A stretch of 64,000 nt of DNA from Thermohalobaculum sp039513195. Lineage in GTDB: Bacteria > Pseudomonadota > Alphaproteobacteria > Rhodobacterales > Rhodobacteraceae. Position numbers and translations under genes: made by a program. The stretch's first letter is position 1. Each line of letters begins with the position of its first letter. Positions 37,701 through 43,816 of this stretch are shown in pieces. The stretch spans positions 1 through 64,000 of the forward strand of contig JBCCRM010000024.1 of NCBI GenBank assembly GCA_039513195.1, given 5' to 3'. The notes beneath the pieces are model-generated. The model ran no database searches. It was not told the origin of the DNA and saw only the letters and a program-made list of their open reading frames with translations.

Positions 37701-38158
37701 TTGTTGCCCAGCACGCCGACCTCGCCAGTGATGTCCGCGGCGAGGTCGAAGACCAGGTCGGCCCAGACTGCAAAGCCAGGCGATTGAGTCGAGAAACTAG
37801 AGGCCGCGCGGTCGAAACTGTAATCGCCTTCCAACCGAAAGACGCTCGACGGCTGCAGCGTCGCGGGCACCTGATAGCTGACATCATAGGGGAGAGCGGC
37901 ATTCAACTCGCCGAGCGTTGCTGCGAAATTCAGGTCCAGGCCGAGCCGCGCCGCCACATCGCCGGAGATCCCGGCTCGCAACAGCTCCGTATCGCCAACG
38001 AAAGGCAGCCAAACATTCAACGGACCGCCAATATCGACCGGAATGTTGACCGGACCGTCGCCACCGATTCCCAAAAACGTATTCCAGGAAGGTGCGATGA
38101 CTTCACCACCCCAAAGACTGTCACTTGTTTCGAATGTTACGCGAGTTTCGACGGCCAT
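28790..38158 (-). CDS. giant RTX-type calcium-binding surface/secreted protein with C-type-lectin-like and cadherin-like domains
   Basis: 3122 residues. The N-terminal ~780 residues have no repeats and no Sec signal; they are beta-rich and include a charged Glu/Asp/Arg/Lys linker (about 246-290). Scattered RTX clusters occur at about 790-840, 920-1000, 1065-1110, 1310-1350, 1525-1560 and 2380-2425. A C-type-lectin-like domain (about 2234-2354) has FTAWRDGEPNDSGGTVEDRL and PTWNDT. A cadherin/VCBS-like domain spans about 2588-2682. A dense RTX array fills 2706-3052, and the end DSADVGSDSFVF resembles type I secretion signals. It is expected to be exported by a type I system and fold with Ca2+; no HlyB/HlyD/TolC genes are in the window. 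The ATG at 38158 follows GGTGGGGG; one at 38173 lacks a ribosome site. Adhesion to glycans is inferred. Confidence 0.93.
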   Translation of the reverse strand: MAVETRVTFETSDSLWGGEVIAPSWNTFLGIGGDGPVNIPVDIGGPLNVWLPFVGDTELLRAGISGDVAARLGLDLNFAATLGELNAALPYDVSYQVPATLQPSSVFRLEGDYSFDRAASSFSTQSPGFAVWADLVFDLAADITGEVGVLGNNTSFTVLDFDVSALIPLFNWDSIPDDQESSFRGSIESDIQIGGSQSSTGSDGEIFGLDIAAIAENLLDAQFPIDPGSSITIPIGERGRGFSIDVIEEYERNKEAQEKTKRRSESESEENEDDRKEDRDKEDDSFLKSLAKEALSPEVSGSISEGALANLTLGFPFLELDGTPGADGVLSASDQSNPIAELNIDLDNMFVRLARAIGIPAPPLELAADFNASVGPFSAGIETFYNLFDADLNFGLPIGQSIDLTPDLFETRLSFFAADDDGESTSEAIYITTLMPRISVFFNENGTFQNDQVAAKLLELSESNASFANDIDLFVDLAEGIPGAFTGETGSISGGVIVRRDGGPWVQATTFAEETEWLARSTPFVGADPDLDSLVPRGNAEFRYVIYDQNSVVDADGVVDLSTIPVDRVFDLAFTPSEDGIFQARQDYVEAPITTTEFVEGTPSLDLVFPAGRDKIAVEVEHRTEASVANRTTLDFTGDLALEALAFGIEAYAEALGFRAALGFEFGPLWEETFPLFDVEIAPLFDEVFRIRDDQFNANGSGGARTSRGEAGAWSFLLDAEGEGDASIIDALEDDDRNIRGTARLDTVSFALAGGASPDVTARLRDDLADLQIDGTTERYRLQSIDNVVGTRGNDRIEGDVAANSLDGGEGRDRITAFWGSDTIVGGFGDDILDPGDGRLLDTNDGNDTVYGGAGFDRVFVSTGDDLLDGGTSPAVGTSGLETVDLDVLDFSRVPGRVRINVENNAFRVIGTDLIGDQTYLNFEGYAGTRGNDAMIGSAERDYFEGGEGQDRLVGENLEQLSLAERRALRGDNDRLYGEGGDDILIGGPGADLLDGGAGTDTVEYIFAPTSVFVSLDAPIELDPELFQPLRIPAGAPDRDYTRTDGQGWRGWAQGDKLRDVENINGSLFDDILFGDTASNTIFGSKGNDRIAGGGGNDVLRGADDDDIIWRSGPAAITQATADASIDALPDATNAQFATGSRPAESTITPSELGLGAVSESLLDGGKGFDLVLTDTGQTLQFELDLRFVERRLEGGIVPSIAADVDLWRVRLQSELPTAVEGSLPDGSLVTRAVADGEEKALFVTGFRAPGQQEFTTFAPVMASDWFANPATTGGPSVNGARFFWDRPTAFENTIETEISRDRVLRVEGLSGTMEDDRLLGDAAANAIYGAGGIDDIDAGDGNDRIGYGQVQRALELFSFPGQPSVPGGRVNRETDAGLPTVQADLVDRILLDYLAAPASLERLGTLREAFEDYEVRTTFSNGTVRVENPLADRVFLDGGRGRDTLDLRFDRGIDLLPVSSTESAYVDLGSSSSPFSPSSPFPFIFNDGSVAYGEAVWRPAGTPGTADFNAQESLGALFLGIEDVIGSDNGDEIYGDARNNRIEGAGGADTLDGRGGFDTLSYANADEGVTLVINQDGGFDLARGESRGDVLSNFEAILGSAHEDTLGLNFVVGSAPTVFVEGGFSNPEGISRISAGGGDDLLLVAASEVDFRGGAGDDRFVVQPLENRELDLVPNSLLNGRAEVNGGDGIDIATWAFIGEGDLSASNGGFGQVTLTNTLRGQTVVREFSDIEYLRFGDVGQTLSLKNLDPLVATGGNLSLGEDPSTAFGVVIEGLENLEIEGRARIDRLPEGGVLSYIPDGGRARQAAAEDDRLTKTELATLQFAPGQDFALPLGASGLVPDAPIQGNTLTKAALNALTFSPSELGRATGTSVEFKIKLDGAVQTRRIAIDPQPLDGAGLGIEMPTDGAERISTIASDSFASQTQAARFDGSEFVPLDMLPQSRLGAEQSYTVRSLPQGARLVSVDPETGLERELRVGDQINGAETQIRLFGEDGIIPAGAEIGFSPDEILEVVVVRTPVIGEVFNPTVALDVALPDGAEPDQAFRITATPDDGTLFYRDMGGDPVTVTAGDSLTEDQIAGLHFTADRSRSVTDSDPSTVAATTDVMNRPTELAVEEVGRVGLAPDQDPTALTVIVESDAPALPEIDGLTIDLDQAGSNIVRPWREVVDETYAVRNPTHSVNLSGLREIEWVQRGANQGGAGELYAVSPEDSTALEVERLVEELKFSAGSGRLGTYGLRVATVGDGAENQFIFDLANRTEGAFSGNFGPILGASQSVVGGPPAEDWVWNDGTEFDFTAWRDGEPNDSGGTVEDRLQFSRVLVSGTPGEDAIYRPTWNDTLPNVNRQGFALEARALASDENDLIRGSDADTGTEELIFAGAGDDVVLGRGGQETIFGGSGDDWIAGGTGDDMLTGGAGEDIFIFGRNGGTDVITDFRSGGARDLIDVGDMDLGSFAELQATYVPELGGTALTAHNTTIFLSGFELGASGDGDLTVLDFVGLPIHLSDAMPGMDELSLRQGDRIHADELSGLRYRADFDQSGDAGRFIVDVLDPWALPDGVDALGGDDPRADTRDGVTRVRVGIDLDAQNDAPRSADRSYAMTVNGSFEGRAAELRLTATDPEGGTVSFTLARPPENGTVMVSRNGAFTYQPDRGFEGTDTFEFAVSDGADMSTHTVQMLVLPRSEERRVTTDSEVEDGFRLLFGFTTDDNLGGSSVADRLLGSYGDDRLRGFGGNDRLLGEDGDDTLVGGGGNDLLNGGRGEDTAVYSGAARVRVNLADASFQDTGLGRDKLISVEHLRTGDGRDIVFGNALANRIETGGGDDIVRGGGGADAMFGARGDDRLFGEAGADDMEGGIGDDLVVGGSGDDLMRGGAGSDIMLGASGNDRIFGDEGNDRLRGMSGNDMLAGGGGADLLLGEAGNDTLSGGDGGDRLVGLSGRDVIGGGAGADALFGGSEDDILRGGAGNDVINGGANNDLIAGNQGNDTLLGASGSDEILGDEGADRLRGQGGNDTLFGGTGNDLLFGEAGRDTLDGGAGDDLLSGGAGRDSFMFSGNLGSVRITDFDAAQGEILDFSANASVGSMADLRVLDRGANTVISAAGEGSIILVGVDSADVGSDSFVF
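28995..30040 (-). repeat. C-terminal RTX nonapeptide array (about 30 units)
   Basis: The coding DNA repeats with a 27-bp period and encodes GGxGxDxLx nonapeptides. From about 29690 to 29000 I count some 26 units almost without interruption, with four more near 30040-29900. Each pair of repeats forms a Ca2+-binding beta-roll turn. The period and GC-rich composition also create long antisense open frames that are artefacts. Confidence 0.9.
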
Positions 38159-38566
38159 TGTTCCCCCACCCATTTCGTCTTGATTTTATGCCGTAATGCC
38201 CCCGGTAGATTGCGGCATTTAGCTTATATTTCTGAGTGCTTATTCAGTATGCTGTAACAGAAGTAACAGAGAAAAAATGAGTGTGATACTGCGTAAAATT
38301 TTTGCACTGCACAAATATTTTTGGAAGATGTAAAGAAAAATACTGTTACTCTCCGACCATTTTTCACGCATTCCCGAGCCCTCCTTTTATGGGCAAGGTC
38401 GTACCTCGCCGTGGAACTTGTGGCTCTGTCGTGGGGGCGCGTCAGATCGTTCAAAATCGTTTCTGCAGCTTTGCATCAGGCGGCGTGAGGCAGAGTGGAA
38501 TTGTCTGTTTTTCCAGCGAAAACTGGTCTGCAATGGCGGCGGCTTCTCGATTTCGGGTGGAGTGGC
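38159..38566. promoter_or_regulatory. AT-rich divergent region between RTX gene and LysR gene
   Basis: 408 bp without a supported gene and clearly more AT-rich than its surroundings, especially 38210-38360. It contains GTAACAG at ~38255 and again at ~38263, and its inverse CTGTTAC at ~38342, which could be regulator half-sites. It must hold the promoters of the RTX gene and of the LysR gene, but I cannot place -35/-10 boxes with confidence. Confidence 0.45.
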
Positions 38567-39475
38567 ATGGACACAGAGGCGCTGCGGCTCTTCGTGATGG
38601 CGGCAGAGCTGCTAAACATCAGCGCGGCGGGGCGGCGGCTTGGCCTCGCTCCCGCAGTCGCTAGCGCGCGGCTGGCCAAGCTGGAACATCAGGTCGGCGC
38701 CGACCTCCTCCACCGGTCTACCAGGAAGGTGTCCCTATCCGTTGAAGGCGAGGAACTTCTCCCCTTCGCCCGAGAGATCCTGGCGCAAGAGGATGCCGGT
38801 CTCGCCGCCCTGGGCCATGGCAGCAAGCAGGTGACCGGAACGCTCCGCTTCGCGGCGTCCAGCACCTTTGCGCAGCAATTCGTGGCGCCGATCCTGCCGG
38901 AGTTCTTGGAGCGATATCCGCAGGTCAGCCTGGAGCTGAAACTCTCCGACACGCCGATGAACCTCATCGAGGGCGGGTTCGACCTGGCCCTTCGCAACTC
39001 GGCGATCGAGGACAGCAGCCTTAGGGCGCGCAAACTGGCGGACGACCGGCGCATCCTGTGCGCCTCGCCCGGCTATTTGGCGCATTTCGGGACGCCGATA
39101 TACCCTGACGACCTGACTGAGCATCGGCTGCTGACCTTCATGCACGGCCCGCCGCGGAGGCTGACAGCGAGTGACGGGCACCCGCCGGGCGCGTTCCCTC
39201 CCTTAGGTGCAAAGAGCCGTGTGGTCTGCGACGACGGTGCGAGCATGCGGATCGCCACCGAGGCTGGCGTGGGCATCTCGATGAATGCGTGGTGGAGCGT
39301 CTATCGGGCAATCGGCGAGGGCACCTTGGTGCATGTCTTGCCGGATTACAAAATCCATGATGATGCAGCCATTTGGCTGGTCTATCCAAAGTCGAATGTG
39401 CTGACCGCCAAAGTGCGGGTGTTCATCGACTTCCTACGCGAGAAGATCGGTAACCCACCGGTTTGGGAGCGATGA
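38567..39475 (+). CDS. LysR-family transcriptional regulator
   Basis: 302 residues. The winged helix starts MDTEALRLFVMAAELLNISA and continues LGLAPAVASARLAKLEHQVG and LLHRSTRKVSLS. The effector domain includes FDLALRNSAIEDSSL. The ATG at 38567 follows GGTGGAG and gives the normal family N-terminus; the frame is open 72 bp further upstream. It is divergent from the RTX gene, a possible target, but LysR regulators also often act at distant loci. Confidence 0.92.
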   Translation: MDTEALRLFVMAAELLNISAAGRRLGLAPAVASARLAKLEHQVGADLLHRSTRKVSLSVEGEELLPFAREILAQEDAGLAALGHGSKQVTGTLRFAASSTFAQQFVAPILPEFLERYPQVSLELKLSDTPMNLIEGGFDLALRNSAIEDSSLRARKLADDRRILCASPGYLAHFGTPIYPDDLTEHRLLTFMHGPPRRLTASDGHPPGAFPPLGAKSRVVCDDGASMRIATEAGVGISMNAWWSVYRAIGEGTLVHVLPDYKIHDDAAIWLVYPKSNVLTAKVRVFIDFLREKIGNPPVWER

Positions 39476-39583
39476 CACTGCGCGACCAGGCAGAAATGCC
39501 TCCACCTGCCCGAAGTAAAGACGTCGACAAAGGCGAGGTCGCTGCTCGCCTTTAGGACAACCGAGAGCGGGCCGGGGCGTTCT

Positions 39584-40324
39584 TCACGGTGACTGCCAGC
39601 CCGCGCGGAGCAGCGCCCCCTCTTCCTCCGGCGTGAGCGTGGGGCCGGCATCGAGCGCATCGAGCATCGCCTCAAGCGTGATCTCTGCCGGACCTCCCGA
39701 CGCTGGGGCAAAGCCGTCACCAACCGGGGTCGCGTTCTCGATGGGGGCCGCGACGACGACCTCGACATGCCAAATGCCGACCGGATGCCTGCAGGCAATC
39801 CCCAATTCGAGTTCTTCGGGCAGTTCTCCGATGACCTCGAACTCGCGACAGGCCCGACCCCGGCCATCCATGAAAGTCAACATCGGCTGTACGCCCGCCG
39901 CGGACAGGCTGCCGCTCGGCAATGTCTCAAGCGCGCGGTGCAACGGCCCATCCGGCGCCACGTCGCCAAGCACGGCAATCTGCGAGTCCGGGGCCGGCGC
40001 GACAAGGCTGATCCCGGCACCGATCCCCAGCGCCAGCGCTAGGCTCGCCGCCAGTGCCGCTGGCACCCAGATGCGTGGCCGCTTCAGGACGACGACGTTA
40101 CCCGGCGGCGCGAACAATCTGTCCCGAATACTGGCCGGCATCGGCTCTCGCATCGGGGCGTCGAACGCCGCGCGGATCAGCCGGTTGCTGTGCAAGATCT
40201 GCTCGGCGTAGGCCGCGGCGTCTGGGTCATGGGCCACCAGGTCGCGGATCTCTTGTTCTCTCGGATCACCGTCCAGGGAGCCGTCGATCAATCGTGCGAT
40301 CATCGCCTTATCACCTTCGTTCAT
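39584..40324 (-). CDS. anti-sigma factor (membrane-anchored)
   Basis: 246 residues. A cytoplasmic N-terminal ~80 residues is rich in helices and starts MNEGDKAMIARLIDGSL. One membrane helix (IWVPAALAASLALALGIGAG, about 85-108) follows, then a periplasmic domain of about 135 residues. The HxxxCxxC zinc anti-sigma motif is not visible. The ATG overlaps the sigma-factor stop (ATGA), the usual sigma/anti-sigma arrangement. It presumably holds the ECF sigma factor inactive until an envelope signal arrives. Confidence 0.85.
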   Translation of the reverse strand: MNEGDKAMIARLIDGSLDGDPREQEIRDLVAHDPDAAAYAEQILHSNRLIRAAFDAPMREPMPASIRDRLFAPPGNVVVLKRPRIWVPAALAASLALALGIGAGISLVAPAPDSQIAVLGDVAPDGPLHRALETLPSGSLSAAGVQPMLTFMDGRGRACREFEVIGELPEELELGIACRHPVGIWHVEVVVAAPIENATPVGDGFAPASGGPAEITLEAMLDALDAGPTLTPEEEGALLRAGWQSP

Positions 40325-40824
40325 GATATCATACCATCCTCGGTGAGCGGGAGAAGCCGTGCCCGGGCGCGGGCAAGCCGGCTCATAACGGTGCCGATAG
40401 GGATGTCCAGGATCCCCGCGGTCTCTTGGTAGGTGTAACCTTCGATCGCCACCAGTCCGATGACCAAGCGCTGCTCCTCGGGCAGCTTGGCGATCTCGGT
40501 ACGGATACGAGCGATCAGGAGCCGGTCGTCGCGGCGACGCGCGTCGGCGCCTTCGTCCGAAAGCGCATCGAGCACTTCGGGCGGCGCCTGCCGACCCCGA
40601 CGGGTCGCCTTACGGCGCTCGTCTAGGAATGTCGTTTGCACGATCCGGAACATCCAACTGTCCAGCCGTGTGCCCGGTTGGAATTGAGCGGCGCGGTCGA
40701 GCGCTTTGACGCATGCCGTCTGGACAAGGTCGTCCCCTTCATCGCGGTTGCCGCAAAGCGCCAGTGCGAAGCGACGGAGTCGAGGAACCAGGATAGCGAG
40801 ATTGGCGCGTATTTCTTCGCTCAT
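40321..40824 (-). CDS. ECF-type RNA polymerase sigma factor
   Basis: 167 residues. Region 2 (RRFALALCGNRDEGDDLVQT, then SWMFRIVQTTFLDERRK) and region 4 (LPEEQRLVIGLVAIEGYTYQ, then ILDIPIGTVMSRLARARARL) are complete; sigma 1.1 and 3 are lacking, as expected. The start at 40824 gives the standard N-terminus; the longer open frame upstream is Arg-rich with no similarity. It is followed by its anti-sigma gene and is divergent from a subtilisin-like protease whose leader has a GGAAC...CGTT promoter, so the protease is a likely target. Confidence 0.92.
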   Translation of the reverse strand: MSEEIRANLAILVPRLRRFALALCGNRDEGDDLVQTACVKALDRAAQFQPGTRLDSWMFRIVQTTFLDERRKATRRGRQAPPEVLDALSDEGADARRRDDRLLIARIRTEIAKLPEEQRLVIGLVAIEGYTYQETAGILDIPIGTVMSRLARARARLLPLTEDGMIS

Positions 40825-40907
40825 GCATCCACTCCGCTCCTGGATCCCACGCCGTCCCGCACCCGATCGGGCATTGCGCTCGCGCCCTTTTCTCATGCGC
40901 CGTCGAG

Positions 40908-40931
40908 GGAACAACGGGCGCGGCTCGCGTT
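40908..40931 (+). promoter_or_regulatory. candidate ECF-sigma promoter of the S8 protease gene
   Basis: GGAAC (40908-40912) and CGTT (40928-40931) are separated by 15 bp. GGAAC/CGTT with about 15-17 bp spacing is the common ECF recognition pattern. It reads towards the protease start 79 bp downstream and lies between the divergent sigma gene and the protease gene. Confidence 0.5.
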
Positions 40932-41009
40932 TATTCCCGGGCCACAAGGGACTATTTTTTCGTCTCACCCGTTCTCTGTCTAACAACGGGGTCTCGGAGA
41001 AGCCGCTCG

Positions 41010-42560
41010 ATGCGCCTGATCAATATAGCCACCGCCCTCATCGCCACGATGGCCCTGATTACAGTAGGCGTCGGGCCTGAGGGACGCCTGCATATCGGAA
41101 AGCCAGCCTTCTCCGACGGTGGAGATGGGGACGGTGGAGATGGGGACGGCGGAGACGGGGACGGCGGAGACGGGGACGGCGGAGACGGGGACGGCGGAGA
41201 CGGGGACGGCGGAGACGGGGACGGCGGAGACGGGGACGGCGGAGATGGGGACGGCGGAGGCGGGGACGGCGGAGACGGGGACGGCGGAGATGGGGACGGC
41301 GGAGGCGGGGACGGTGAAGACGGGGGTGGCGATGATGAGGGCGACGACGATGATCGCGATGACGATGATCGCGACGACGATGATGATGGCTCGCCCAACC
41401 GGGCAGACGCTGACGACGAAGAGGGTTTCGGCCTGATCGACGCGATCTCTGATTTCTTTGGGGGAGGAGACGACAGCGGAGGTGGACGCGACGTTGTGGA
41501 AGACGAAATCGTTGCGCTTGGTGTGCCGCCGCTGCAGCCTTCAGACCGCGTCGCGCTTGCAGATGCTGGCTTTCGCGTGATTGCCGAGAATCCGCTACCG
41601 GGGCTCGGCGGGGCGATATTGCGGCTCGCCCTGCCGCTCGGCATCGGTCCGGCGGAAGGTGTGGAGATCGCTTCTAACCTGGTTCCGGATGCGATCTTCG
41701 ACGAAAACAATCTCTACAGCCCGAACGAGGGGAACTGCACAGGCCCGTCGTGCTGGGGTGCCGAGGCCGTTGGGCTCATCCGCGCGCCGGCACCGAGCTG
41801 CGATCGTGGTGCACCGATTGCGATAATCGACACGCCCATCGACCAGAGCCACCCGGCGCTCCGCGGTGCGCCGATTACCCGACGAAACTTCCTGCCCGCC
41901 GGTGCAAAGGCAAGCGACACCGATCATGGCACCGCGATCGCTGCCATCCTGGTTGGCAATCTCGGTCCCGAGACGCTCCCGCTCGCGCCGGGTGCGCGGC
42001 TGCTCGTAGCAGAGGCCGTGCAGGAAATCGAAGGACGCGCGCTGGCAGATACGGTGGCGCTGATCCGCGGGCTGGATTGGGCGATCAGCAGCCGGGCCCG
42101 TATTGTGACCCTCAGCCTTGCGGGGAGCGACAATCGCGCCCTCGCGCGGGCAATCCGTTCCGTCGCTGGAAGGATCAATGTCGTCGCAGCCGCCGGCAAT
42201 GGCGGGCCGCGCGCAGCGCCGGCCTACCCCGCAGCCTATCCCGAGGTGCTGGCAGTCGCAGCCGTTGACCGTCGGCTAAGGCCGTATCGGAAGGGCAACC
42301 GGGGCGCGTATGTCAGTCTCGCGGCACCGGGGGTCGAGGTCGTCTCGGCCGGTGGCAGCGGCACCCGGAATTGGACTGGAACAAGCTTTGCGGTTCCCTA
42401 TGTCGCAGCGGCGCTGCTCCGCGCACGCGCCTTGACCCAAGGCGATCCAGTCGCCGCCCGCACGCTGCTTGAGACAGGAGCGCGCGATCTCGGTGCACCG
42501 GGGCATGACGAGGTGTTTGGCCATGGGCTCGTGCAGTCACCGGGAGACCGATGCTGGTAG
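41010..42560 (+). CDS. subtilisin-like (S8) serine protease with Gly/Asp-repeat N-terminus
   Basis: 516 residues. A signal-peptide-like start (MRLINIATALIATMALITVG) is followed by about 70 residues of GGDGD repeats and a DDDDRDDDD acidic tract. A propeptide-like region follows, then the S8 catalytic domain (about 265-510). The triad is visible: Asp274 in AIIDTPID, His306 in TDHGTAIAA and Ser459 in TGTSFAVPYVAA, with oxyanion Asn397 in AAAGNGG, so it should be active. The repeat region may bind Ca2+ or act as a flexible spacer. It is divergent from the ECF sigma/anti-sigma genes and probably under their control. The ATG follows GGAGAAG. Export is likely. Confidence 0.9.
   Translation: MRLINIATALIATMALITVGVGPEGRLHIGKPAFSDGGDGDGGDGDGGDGDGGDGDGGDGDGGDGDGGDGDGGDGDGGDGDGGGGDGGDGDGGDGDGGGGDGEDGGGDDEGDDDDRDDDDRDDDDDGSPNRADADDEEGFGLIDAISDFFGGGDDSGGGRDVVEDEIVALGVPPLQPSDRVALADAGFRVIAENPLPGLGGAILRLALPLGIGPAEGVEIASNLVPDAIFDENNLYSPNEGNCTGPSCWGAEAVGLIRAPAPSCDRGAPIAIIDTPIDQSHPALRGAPITRRNFLPAGAKASDTDHGTAIAAILVGNLGPETLPLAPGARLLVAEAVQEIEGRALADTVALIRGLDWAISSRARIVTLSLAGSDNRALARAIRSVAGRINVVAAAGNGGPRAAPAYPAAYPEVLAVAAVDRRLRPYRKGNRGAYVSLAAPGVEVVSAGGSGTRNWTGTSFAVPYVAAALLRARALTQGDPVAARTLLETGARDLGAPGHDEVFGHGLVQSPGDRCW
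41121..41315 (+). repeat. 15-bp in-frame coding minisatellite, 13 units
   Basis: Thirteen tandem copies of GGAGACGGGGACGGC with a few C/T, A/G and final-base changes, then a decayed fourteenth. Each unit adds five residues (Gly-Gly-Asp-Gly-Asp) to the protease. Because the unit is a multiple of three, slippage would change the linker length without a frameshift. Confidence 0.95.
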
Positions 42561-42754
42561 AAAGTCCTGATCCACTTATGGATGGCCGGATTTCACAGCA
42601 TAACTCTCTCTAAATTTTTGAAAAATATAGAATCCCCCTGACCATCGGCTATCAGCCAGTCTTTTTGCGATTAGGCGGAATAACTTCCAGCCGGTGGCGT
42701 TATCTGGGTGTGAATCGCATGCGGCTGGTGCCGCTCAACCCGGAGATCACAGCA

Positions 42755-43816
42755 ATGCAGACCATCGATTTTGCGCGCAAAGAGCGTATCAAGCCGTCCT
42801 TTGCGACCCGACGCGTTGCGCATGACGAAATATGCTTGCTCGATACAATCGCGACCGATCTGGCGCCGGGCGATCTTCTCTTGGCCCGGGTCGACAAACC
42901 GGGCCACCACAAACACATCGAGCGCTGCGACGGGCGCAGGGCGCTGCTCCTGCCCGGGGACGAAATCCTGGTCGCCGCCGGCTCCCGCTATGCTCCGGAT
43001 CAGTTCGAGGCCTTCGCGCCCACGGCCATCGGTCCGGCACATCTGGTGGCCGCCGGTGGGATTTGCGGTATCGTTGTTGCCGCCCATAGCGCCACCCGCG
43101 CGCCGACCGAGATCACCGTTCTGGGTGCGGTCTGCCGGGAGACCGGCAAGCGCATGAGACTCGCAGACTATGCGGTGTCCGCGGCCCCGATCGTCGACAC
43201 TCCTAACGTGCCGGTGATCGTGGTCTGCGGCACAGCGATGAACGCAGGCAAGACCACCACGGTCGCGTCTCTGGTCCGGGGCTGCGCGCTTGCCGGGCAG
43301 AAGGTGGCCGCGATCAAGGTGACGGGCACCGGGGCCGGTGGCGATCTCTGGTCGTTTCACGATGCTGGCGCCCATATCGTTCTCGACTTCACGGACGCCG
43401 GGTTTGCCACGACCTATCGCGAGCCTGTGGATGGCATTCTCGCAGGCGCCAGCCGGCTCATCGCCAAGGCGATCGCGGCCGGAGCCGAGGTGATCGCTCT
43501 GGAGATCGCAGACGGGCTCCATCAGCGCGAGACGGCCGATCTGATGCGCTGCGACGAACTGCAAAGGATGGTGACCGGTGTGGTCTTCGCGGCCAGCGAT
43601 GCGATGGGTGCCGAGGGTGGCGCCGGCTGGTTGCGCGAGGCGGGTCATCGTGTCCTCGCATTGTCGGGGAAGATGACGGCCTCGCCGCTGGCCGTTCGCG
43701 AGGCCGAGTTCGCAACCGGTCTTCCGGTGCTAACGGCGGATGACCTGCGCGCCCCTGGAGCGGCGAACGTTCTCGCCACCAGGGACAAGAGCCTGGCGCT
43801 CTCCCCTGCGGCATGA
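42755..43816 (+). CDS. P-loop NTPase/ligase-like protein (DUF1611/BioD-MobB-like fold)
   Basis: 353 residues. An N-terminal ~150-residue beta-rich domain (LAPGDLLLARVDKPGHHKHI) precedes a C-terminal P-loop domain with VVCGTAMNAGKTTTVASLV (Lys166). A KVTGTGAGGDLWSFHDAGAH segment follows, with an EIADGLHQRET motif near residue 250. The P-loop without an ABC signature resembles DUF1611, dethiobiotin synthetase or MobB proteins; I cannot choose between them. The ATG at 42755 follows GGAG at good spacing; ATG 42719 and TTG 42665 are less likely. Its stop overlaps the ATP-grasp start (ATGA), so the two proteins are probably partners. Confidence 0.7.
   Translation: MQTIDFARKERIKPSFATRRVAHDEICLLDTIATDLAPGDLLLARVDKPGHHKHIERCDGRRALLLPGDEILVAAGSRYAPDQFEAFAPTAIGPAHLVAAGGICGIVVAAHSATRAPTEITVLGAVCRETGKRMRLADYAVSAAPIVDTPNVPVIVVCGTAMNAGKTTTVASLVRGCALAGQKVAAIKVTGTGAGGDLWSFHDAGAHIVLDFTDAGFATTYREPVDGILAGASRLIAKAIAAGAEVIALEIADGLHQRETADLMRCDELQRMVTGVVFAASDAMGAEGGAGWLREAGHRVLALSGKMTASPLAVREAEFATGLPVLTADDLRAPGAANVLATRDKSLALSPAA

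Noticed and set aside
41121..41315. Tandem repeats considered as a CRISPR array
   Set aside because: Units are 15 bp, contiguous and without spacers, and lie inside a coding frame; no cas genes are present.
41119..41436. Alternative-frame translation of the minisatellite (MGTAETG repeats)
   Set aside because: A by-product of the 15-bp repeat; only the GGDGD frame joins a signal peptide to a catalytic protease domain.
42640..42666. Possible intrinsic terminator after the protease gene (GGCTATCAGCC followed by TTTTT)
   Set aside because: The stem is only 4 bp, too weak to call a terminator.
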